From the IMG/VR virus record IMGVR_UViG_3300043449_000692, positions 32,212 to 96,211 of that record: a DNA stretch of 64,000 nt; one strand, given 5' to 3'. Shown one piece after another: positions 57,677 through 64,000 of this stretch. Each line of letters begins with the position of its first letter. The stretch's first letter is position 1. The notes beneath the pieces are model-generated. The model was given only the letters and a program-made list of their open reading frames with translations, did no database searches and was not told where the DNA came from. Origin of the DNA: a virus. The translations under genes and the position numbers were made by a program.

Positions 57677-59575
57677 TCAGTTCAATTCTTCTTCAAGGGG
57701 AAGAATCTCGTCTTCATTAATCTGATACTTTCCTTCTGGTCGGTTTGTTTTCTTCGATGCTCTTGCAGGTGGAGACACAAACACAACTCCAACATCAGCA
57801 ACTCCAGGAGCAACCTTTCTAGCCAAACCTTCTTCAACAAATCCAGAAACAGATCGAAGTTGTGAGAAAGAAGACTTGCTTGATATAGTGTTGTTCATGG
57901 AAACACCCAACTGTATGGCTTTGGTGTGGTATTCCACTATGTCTTGATATAGATTGCGTACATCAGCACTAACAACACCATACACAGTACCTGTGTCGTA
58001 GTCTTTGATGTAAAAAGTTCCTGTGTTTCCGTTGTACACAATATCATCAAAGTATGTTCGTAGTTCTCGTATATTTGATTCAATTGGAAGATACGAGAAA
58101 GAGTTTCCGCCCCAGTTTCTCTTAAAAAGCCTAGAGAAGTCACCAGAAGAACCAGAATATCCCCGCATAGCAGTGTATCCGAGAAGGAACGATATAGTGA
58201 ACTCTGCTCCGTTTCCGCGAACCTTTTTAGCGTCAGGCAGGGGTCTGGTTTCCTTTACATCACCGACAATAATACAGGCTCCACTGTCGTATCCAAAATA
58301 ATATCCAGCCGATCCACCAGAAATCTGATGACCACCACAGAATCCACCAAACAGGCAGATTCCGTGTAGAGAAGTTTCATTTCTGGAAACTAGTGCGGCA
58401 CCAACGGTGCTGTTCGGTCTGTCCAGATACACCACAGAGGAAATCACTTTTGCTTCACTCTCGCAAGGAAAAATGCTGTGACCGAGAGGACCATTCATGC
58501 TCAACAAGCGCACAGTATACTCTCCCGCAGAAATTTCGTCTGTTGGGATAGTTGCAGTCAATCCAAATGCGCTGAAGGAACGCAATGCTGCCGTTTCTCC
58601 ACCGCAACTGATTGCAAGGTCTTCTAGCCAACCCTTCAGTGGCTTGTCTCCTGAAGCACCACAACCAACACAAACGCTGGCAGTGCTGTTTCTTATGTTT
58701 CCAGACAAGCCAGCGATTTTGCCTATTCTGTTTCCGTTCCAATAAGAAGCAATCGCAGCAGATCCACCTCTATTGGAATATGCAATAGCAAAATGGTGCC
58801 ACTCGTTCAGGGTGACTCCGTTTGTTGGACAAACCGCAAGCATGACAGGCTCGTATCCCGCAGAAGCATAACTCTGTGTAGCGAAATGAAACTGCAACTG
58901 CGAAGAAGTATTGTCGTATTCTAGCCTGAACGAGTCATTGGTTGTGGGTGTAACACCGTCTGTGCTGCGAGTTATGATTATTGGATCGTATGCAGATGAC
59001 GGAGTTGATTCAAAATACACGAACGATTCTAGCAAGAAATTAGCGCAAGTGGTTCCAGACGAAGCAAAAGAAGCCAAAGAAATTCCTGCTGCTTTTGTGT
59101 CTGTGTCCAACAAAGACCCCTTGAACTGCCCCGCTCGTCTTCCAAGATAAGAAGTGGTTGTTCCTTGTTGTATGCCAATCACGGGTTCGTATTCTGTGGC
59201 TGTTGCTCCAGAAACTGAAAGACCATTGATGATTCGAGGAATCCAAGTAGACTGAAATGCTTGTTCGTTCAGAACAAACTCACCGTATTGAGTACCAGTA
59301 ATAATCTGCTCTGCGTATGGATTGATCAGAACTCGTGTGGTGAATGTTGTTTGAGAACCAGCAGGAGACTGCTCGTCAAGTGGAAGCAAATTTTCCAGTG
59401 CTTGATCTGAAGACACTCTCTCTATCTCAAGAAAGTCTACTCCGCTGTCCACCAAAACAGGCAACACAGGCTGTCTTTGTGACAGAACAGCGGGATTGTA
59501 GTCATACGGAAGCGCACCAATCTGGCTTCCCCCCTGTGTTCCGTCTGCATTGAGCGTTACAATAGTCTTTTGCAT
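57677..59575 (-). CDS. Virion fibre protein with LamG/concanavalin-like domain
   Basis: A 632-residue protein. Residues about 170-340 form a concanavalin A-like/LamG domain, with FLLESFVYFES, FRLEYDNTSSQLQFHF, LNEWHHFAIAYSNRGG (the W-H-H-x-A segment), YWNGNRIGKIAG and GWLEDLAIS. Such domains bind glycans. The C-terminal part is beta-rich, and the tail ends with an acidic segment. It lies between the large beta-helix fibre and gp13 block, so it is probably a tail or head fibre. ATG 59575 has gaggaa as SD. Confidence 0.8.
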   Translation of the reverse strand: MQKTIVTLNADGTQGGSQIGALPYDYNPAVLSQRQPVLPVLVDSGVDFLEIERVSSDQALENLLPLDEQSPAGSQTTFTTRVLINPYAEQIITGTQYGEFVLNEQAFQSTWIPRIINGLSVSGATATEYEPVIGIQQGTTTSYLGRRAGQFKGSLLDTDTKAAGISLASFASSGTTCANFLLESFVYFESTPSSAYDPIIITRSTDGVTPTTNDSFRLEYDNTSSQLQFHFATQSYASAGYEPVMLAVCPTNGVTLNEWHHFAIAYSNRGGSAAIASYWNGNRIGKIAGLSGNIRNSTASVCVGCGASGDKPLKGWLEDLAISCGGETAALRSFSAFGLTATIPTDEISAGEYTVRLLSMNGPLGHSIFPCESEAKVISSVVYLDRPNSTVGAALVSRNETSLHGICLFGGFCGGHQISGGSAGYYFGYDSGACIIVGDVKETRPLPDAKKVRGNGAEFTISFLLGYTAMRGYSGSSGDFSRLFKRNWGGNSFSYLPIESNIRELRTYFDDIVYNGNTGTFYIKDYDTGTVYGVVSADVRNLYQDIVEYHTKAIQLGVSMNNTISSKSSFSQLRSVSGFVEEGLARKVAPGVADVGVVFVSPPARASKKTNRPEGKYQINEDEILPLEEELN

Positions 59576-59597
59576 TTACGGTTCCTCTGTTGGCACA

Positions 59598-62500
59598 TCA
59601 TACATATCTGCCCCAGTTGTAGTTCAACGATACAAAATCTGCGGTACTTTTTGTCAGCGCGGGTCCGCTGAATCCTGGTGTACCAGCATTATAAGCGGCA
59701 TTGATCTGCGGTGTGGTTATGGTTCTGTCTCTTGGGTTAGAAGCATTTGAGGATGTGTTTAGAGAAGCAAAGAAAGTAGGAACGCTGCCAACCGCAGAAC
59801 TACTGCTCACCCAACCACTGCCGCCCGAACCAACCCCAAGAGTCCACCACATGGTTGCACCCCGTGGAGCGTTGTACAACCACTGTCTGTAAGTAGTACT
59901 GTCATTCCATCCTCCACGCGTCATAATGCGCGGGAAGTTACTGCTGACAATTCCTTGAGTTGGATTATACACAAATCGAAGAGAACCTACTCCGTATGCG
60001 TCTGCACCCAACTCCATTTTCATAACAGAACCAGAAGGACTGCTAGACATACTAGCCCGTCCACCATCGTGTCCTGCTACCAACACTCCGTATCCACCGC
60101 TAAACGCTCCAAGAGAGTTGTAAGAGATGTATAACGGAGTATGATCTCCAAAATCAACTGATGTAGGAGAAGCAGAGTTAATGGAGTAGAAACCCATGTG
60201 TTTCCCATCATGGTTCACATAATTGTGGGTATGTAGAGGAACACTAACAATTGCACTGCCTCCTCTGCCCACGCGCCATTCACCAGAACCTCGGGAGTAT
60301 AGACCGTACCCGTATGGACTAGGCGAGTAATCGTAATTTATCCCGTTACCACAAGGATTTTTCATAAAGATGTTTCCGAACACCGCACTGCCATTCAGAT
60401 CCGACAGGTGTCCGCTGTGATTCCACTCACTGATCATCATCACATTGACGAAAAGATTGGATTCACGATAGGAAGACGAACCAACATATGATTTTCCGCT
60501 GAGATGGGCGTACCCACCAATATCAACAGTGGAATTGCTGTCCACTACGAGTTTATGGTGACCTGATTGATTGATAGACTGGCAGTCCACGCTTCCACAA
60601 ATACCAACCAAGAATCCAGAAACCCTCACTGGCTTTGGATTAAGACCAAAGGAACTTCCTCCGTTGTTTGCAGACAATCCGCTCAGGGTATATCCAGCGG
60701 AAATTCCCATAGTGAATCCTTTTGCACTGAGGGAGTAATACTCGTTTGCAATGGTAACTCCCTCGGCATTGTCGCTGTAGGCAAAAAACTCTATGGCTCT
60801 GCCTGCACCGCCGTTAAGCCAAGCCACGGCTGATTCGTGATTGTCCATCTTGAAATCGGCGTTTCCACCGCCGCCTATGCGATATCCCTCGAAGCGAACC
60901 GTTTCCGAATAAGATGGACGCAAAGTAGTAGTTGTGAGCGTAGTAGTTCCACCAGAGAATCCAGTACCAGCACTCCAACCACTAGTTGTGTATGTTATTC
61001 CTGTTCCTATGATGTCTACCACTCGGGTGAAAGCAGTTCTAGTTGATCCCTCTCTCAAGTAACCAACCACGCTCTTGTACTTACTGCCACGACCAGCATC
61101 AAACACATTTGGAATGTAGAAAGCGGCAGTACTTCCGCCAAGAGTGGCACCAGGAAACACTGGTATGTTCAGTCTAAAAGAACACAGTGCTGAATTATAT
61201 CCACTGCACACCGCAACAATGTTGTCTAGTTTTGCAAAACTGTCTTCTTGAGCAGCAAGGCAGGAGGATATAGATGCCTGAACCCATGTGGTATTGTCTG
61301 CATTAAATACTGCCTTTGTTCCAGTGTTATCCGAAGCATTGCCTATAATTTTTCCAGAATCAGACACACGAATGCCACCACCATGAGAAATAACAAAGAA
61401 AGGACAGTTGTGAAGCGCACCTAGTTCGGCGTACACCAACGGACCGTCACTGTAAACATCTGCACGATTACCACTGGTCTTAAAATCTATTCCTCTGTCT
61501 ATAAACAGAGTAGACTTGTTCACCACTACACTTGCTCCGATTGTCAGGAGATTAATAGTGTTCTGACCCAGTGCTTGCGAACTGTCCTCATCCAGAGTAG
61601 ACGACAGAGTTTCGGTTTGGGCATCTGAAATCTTTCCAAACCCGTATCCGTGTATTCCTATATGACGAACTGATGTGGAAGCACCGTTCTTAAGCACCAT
61701 AAGCGGAGACATAGGATATTTCAGTCTGCTCATGCTGATCTGTGCATCCATCCCCTCGCAAATATTTGTGCTGGCGTAGGTGGGTTTATCGTAGTTTGCG
61801 TTCACAAACATGAGGTTACGAATGCTTCGTATCGAACTGCCATCCAAGAGTAGGGGAACAGAACCTACCTTGAATTCGTTGTTTGCGGTGTTGACGCGAA
61901 TGACTACGGGGAACAGAGTAAGAAGGTGAGCATCATCCGTAATGTGGATTTGCCCACTGTCACGACCAGGATAATTCCAGTTTGCACCAGAATTCTGGTT
62001 CTTTCCGTATGTGGTTGCGTTCTCAAGTTCAAGATTTGGCTGAACCACCGCGTTCGATGAGTTTACCGATGCGGTTGGTCCGTAGTATCCGTTTGGAACC
62101 GAATACTGAGGTTCTGGATAATTGCTGCTTATTTCGGCGTAGTCCAAAGCATTTCCCAAGCCACCGTCTAGTCTGCCCTTGTTTGCGCCTGCCGAAATCT
62201 GTGGAAACAACATTATTCTGCCGTCCAAGTTCTGATACTTGAACTGCATCTTCAGATCGTATGGATTCGCAGCAGCACTCTCAATTTTGGAAAGACCACA
62301 TATTGCATTTGCTTCTTCATACGACAGTCCGTGATTGAAGAAATATCGCCCAAAGTGGTGTCCCGTGTCTGCTCCTCTCTGGTACTTGTTTCCGCTGTAC
62401 ACTCCGTTCTTGCGATCCAAGTAATACGAATTGTTCCAATAAGCCATCCCACCCATGAATGCGTTTGTCACCGCAGCAAAGCAGCCCTCGTCTTCTCCAG

Positions 62501-63035
62501 TAAAGCCGTGTGAAGTGGTGCCGTTAATGCTTGAAACCGTTCCGTACTTGTCGCTTCCGTACCAAGTGTTTACCGTGCCTGTGTGTCCGTATTGCGACCA
62601 ACGGGACATATCCCAAGAGTAATCCTTTACGGAGTAGATATACCTCTGCTTGATGGCATTGAGATCGCCTTGAATAACAATGTTCTGACCCTGCGGATGG
62701 TGAAGATTCTGAGGAAACGGATTGGTGGTTTCATCGTTCAGATCGTAAGTGTATCCGTAGATGCCCTTCTGAAACTGAATAGTGAGAATTGCATCGCCTG
62801 TGACGATGTAATCCTGTGCCTTGTCCCATGCCTTCTTCAGGGTGGCATACGGCTTTGCTAGGGTTCCGTCACCAGTGGTGTCGTTGCCCCAAGTCAAGCC
62901 TGTCCATCCAGGCGCAGATCCCGTCTTGCCCAACCCGTTGTTCGCGGGAGCAATGTAGATGGTGGTGTCTTCCGCGATTACCCGCAGGTTTTCGAGGTTG
63001 GTGTTGCCAGGAAACGGTAGACTTGAGTATGCCAT
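59598..63035 (-). CDS. Large beta-helix fibre / tailspike-like protein
   Basis: A 1145-residue beta-rich protein. IYIAPANNGLGKTGS and GDGTLAKPYATLKKAWDKA near residues 28-75 are the usual start of phage right-handed beta-helix proteins. Long repeats of short strands with Gly/Asn turns follow (for example VSHGGGIRVSDSGKIIG-like coils). No lyase active site is identified, so depolymerase activity is not claimed. The C-terminus ends SLNYNWGRYV. A GATAAATA late-type element lies 7 bases upstream of ATG 63035. Confidence 0.8.
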   Translation of the reverse strand: MAYSSLPFPGNTNLENLRVIAEDTTIYIAPANNGLGKTGSAPGWTGLTWGNDTTGDGTLAKPYATLKKAWDKAQDYIVTGDAILTIQFQKGIYGYTYDLNDETTNPFPQNLHHPQGQNIVIQGDLNAIKQRYIYSVKDYSWDMSRWSQYGHTGTVNTWYGSDKYGTVSSINGTTSHGFTGEDEGCFAAVTNAFMGGMAYWNNSYYLDRKNGVYSGNKYQRGADTGHHFGRYFFNHGLSYEEANAICGLSKIESAAANPYDLKMQFKYQNLDGRIMLFPQISAGANKGRLDGGLGNALDYAEISSNYPEPQYSVPNGYYGPTASVNSSNAVVQPNLELENATTYGKNQNSGANWNYPGRDSGQIHITDDAHLLTLFPVVIRVNTANNEFKVGSVPLLLDGSSIRSIRNLMFVNANYDKPTYASTNICEGMDAQISMSRLKYPMSPLMVLKNGASTSVRHIGIHGYGFGKISDAQTETLSSTLDEDSSQALGQNTINLLTIGASVVVNKSTLFIDRGIDFKTSGNRADVYSDGPLVYAELGALHNCPFFVISHGGGIRVSDSGKIIGNASDNTGTKAVFNADNTTWVQASISSCLAAQEDSFAKLDNIVAVCSGYNSALCSFRLNIPVFPGATLGGSTAAFYIPNVFDAGRGSKYKSVVGYLREGSTRTAFTRVVDIIGTGITYTTSGWSAGTGFSGGTTTLTTTTLRPSYSETVRFEGYRIGGGGNADFKMDNHESAVAWLNGGAGRAIEFFAYSDNAEGVTIANEYYSLSAKGFTMGISAGYTLSGLSANNGGSSFGLNPKPVRVSGFLVGICGSVDCQSINQSGHHKLVVDSNSTVDIGGYAHLSGKSYVGSSSYRESNLFVNVMMISEWNHSGHLSDLNGSAVFGNIFMKNPCGNGINYDYSPSPYGYGLYSRGSGEWRVGRGGSAIVSVPLHTHNYVNHDGKHMGFYSINSASPTSVDFGDHTPLYISYNSLGAFSGGYGVLVAGHDGGRASMSSSPSGSVMKMELGADAYGVGSLRFVYNPTQGIVSSNFPRIMTRGGWNDSTTYRQWLYNAPRGATMWWTLGVGSGGSGWVSSSSAVGSVPTFFASLNTSSNASNPRDRTITTPQINAAYNAGTPGFSGPALTKSTADFVSLNYNWGRYV

Positions 63036-63042
63036 ATGCCTG

Positions 63043-63050
63043 TATTTATC
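63043..63050 (-). promoter_or_regulatory. Late-promoter-like GATAAATA before beta-helix fibre
   Basis: GATAAATA, one base from the T4 late consensus, lies 7 bases before ATG 63035 and 3 bases after the upstream stop. The short distance leaves no good SD, as with the element before the collagen fibre, so the mRNA could be leaderless or an upstream transcript may be used. Confidence 0.45.
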
Positions 63051-63053
63051 CTT

Positions 63054-64000
63054 TTACGCAATACGCATGGCGTAGCCGCTGATCTGACTTGCAACAAACC
63101 AACCACCACCACCCTGATACACGCAACCCGATGCGGGTCTGTCACCACCAGTCGCGGTGTCTGCGTTCTGCTCGTTTATGAGTTGTGCGGTTCCGTTTGT
63201 TTTGGAAATCCAGGTCCACCCCTTTGCACCAGTAATTTCTGCTGGTGGGAAATCATTTGAAGCAGTTCTGTAGGGTGCTGGATCAGTTACAAGTTTCCAA
63301 GCCAATCCACTTATGCTATCACTAGCAAAACTAGTGTACGCATGAGAATGAGCAAACACCAGCCACTGACCAGCAGGCACAACCCATGTCTGTGCCATCG
63401 TAAACGAAGTGTTTTCAGCATCACCAGTGGTACTGTCTGTGTTTGAAGTCATAAATACGAACCATGTTCCAGCAGGAATTGGTGCTGCGTGGTTTCTCGG
63501 AACCGTAGCACTGCCAATGTTTCCACCCCATGTCAGAAGGGGGATCACCTGTCCCACCCCACCAGCGGCATTCGTAGCCTTTGCCATCACATTGGTGCTG
63601 CCGCCAAAGTTTCCCACCCGCAGAGTGCCGTTCACATCAAGGGTGGCTCCGTGTGAAACGGCTCCAGTTCCAATCCCAACATTTCCTGTTTGGTCAATGT
63701 AGAGTCTACTAACAGAAGCAGAGTCATTCACTCCTCGTGTTGCGACTTCCCATGCAGTATACTTGAATGATTGGGTGCTGTATCCGTTGAATCCAAAATA
63801 TCCAACAGTTGTTCCGTCCTGTTTTGTTGATATAAAGTAAGCGTCATCACGATTGTTGTTTATTCGTGTGCCACCAACACTCAATATAAGAGGATTTCGT
63901 TCGCTATTTGATGAGTCACCAGGAAAGAGGATGTCGCCCGTATTTCCGTTTCCATAAATACGCATCCGCTCTGTGCCGCTGCCGCTGTCCCCGCTTGTGT
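63054..64000 (-). CDS. Fibre protein, C-terminal part (cut by window edge)
   Basis: The frame is open to the window edge: residues TSGDSGSGTER precede the first internal Met at 63965, so the ORF almost certainly starts outside. At least 315 residues are visible. A VGIGTGAVSHGATLDVNGTLRVG motif, in pieces, is the classic segment preceding the C-terminal head of phage long fibres. The last 150 residues form a beta-rich domain (PAGTWFVFMTS, PAGQWLVFAHSHAY, GGGGWFVASQISGYA). The product is a tail fibre protein; receptor unknown. Confidence 0.75.
   Translation of the reverse strand, partial: TSGDSGSGTERMRIYGNGNTGDILFPGDSSNSERNPLILSVGGTRINNNRDDAYFISTKQDGTTVGYFGFNGYSTQSFKYTAWEVATRGVNDSASVSRLYIDQTGNVGIGTGAVSHGATLDVNGTLRVGNFGGSTNVMAKATNAAGGVGQVIPLLTWGGNIGSATVPRNHAAPIPAGTWFVFMTSNTDSTTGDAENTSFTMAQTWVVPAGQWLVFAHSHAYTSFASDSISGLAWKLVTDPAPYRTASNDFPPAEITGAKGWTWISKTNGTAQLINEQNADTATGGDRPASGCVYQGGGGWFVASQISGYAMRIA

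Noticed and set aside
1-64000. tRNA genes, CRISPR arrays, insertion sequences, introns or inteins
   Set aside because: None was recognised by eye. Gaps are too short to hold a tRNA, and core genes (gp17, gp41, gp43, gp20, gp23) read through without interruption.

Overview
This window is a piece of a large T4-like myovirus genome (Caudoviricetes). It has a near-complete T4 core in T4-like order: gp13-gp14-gp15-gp16-gp17-gp18-gp19-gp20-gp67-gp68-gp21-gp22-gp23-gp3-uvsY-uvsW-gp55-gp47-gp46-rnh-gp45-gp44-gp62-regA, then gp43-uvsX-gp41-gp61. The companion genes are ThyX, class II NrdJ, SpeD, a phage GroES-like protein, UvdE and a lipopolysaccharide-type sugar cluster. This combination resembles the exo-T-even phages of aquatic bacteria, such as cyanophages, more than enteric T4. 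No photosynthesis gene is visible, so the host cannot be fixed from this window.

Every supported gene is on the minus strand, so transcription runs from high to low coordinates. Coding density is extremely high and most genes are joined by ATGA, TAATG or GTGA overlaps. No tRNA, CRISPR array, IS element, intron or intein was recognised.

In transcription order: (1) 64000-57405, large fibre or adhesin genes (beta-helix, lectin-like) and a small unknown. (2) 57370-43740, the virion block: necks gp13/14, tail completion gp15, terminase gp16/17, sheath and tube gp18/19, portal gp20, prohead core gp67/68, protease gp21, scaffold gp22, capsid gp23, a strong hairpin terminator, and gp3. (3) 43683-31991, recombination and replication accessory genes: uvsY, dCMP deaminase, uvsW, an Sm-like protein, late sigma gp55, gp47/46, RNase H, sliding clamp and loader, and regA. 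(4) 31974-23959, a ten-gene glycan block: five glycosyltransferase-like genes including a paralogous pair, a GT25, a DUF4422-like protein, GDP-fucose synthase, an FkbM methyltransferase and a sugar epimerase. (5) 23936-21600, a late-promoter unit with a TPR glycosyltransferase, a 43-residue basic peptide and two structural-looking proteins. (6) 21539-8421, an early unit: dUTPase, a DUF1599-like protein, UvdE, an i-type-lysozyme-like endolysin, SpeD, a DNA methyltransferase, a GroES-like protein, DNA polymerase, an Sm-like protein, UvsX, helicase, GDP-mannose dehydratase, primase and ThyX. (7) 8412-1147, three fibre genes with collagen-like, SFNG-type and YadA-like repeats. (8) At the left edge, a small unknown, a terminator and the start of nrdJ.

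Two promoter classes can be read from the sequence. Four sigma70-like sites, each with a 16-bp spacer, precede dut, uvdE, gp55 and uvsY. A CTAAATA or NATAAATA element resembling the T4 late promoter sits just upstream of structural genes, often overlapping the stop codon of the preceding gene. Together with gp55 and gp45, this implies an early programme read by the host sigma and a late programme read by gp55. The sugar genes, including gmd embedded in the replisome operon, suggest the phage makes GDP-fucose and a glycan for host surface or virion modification. This is the most system-like feature of the window.
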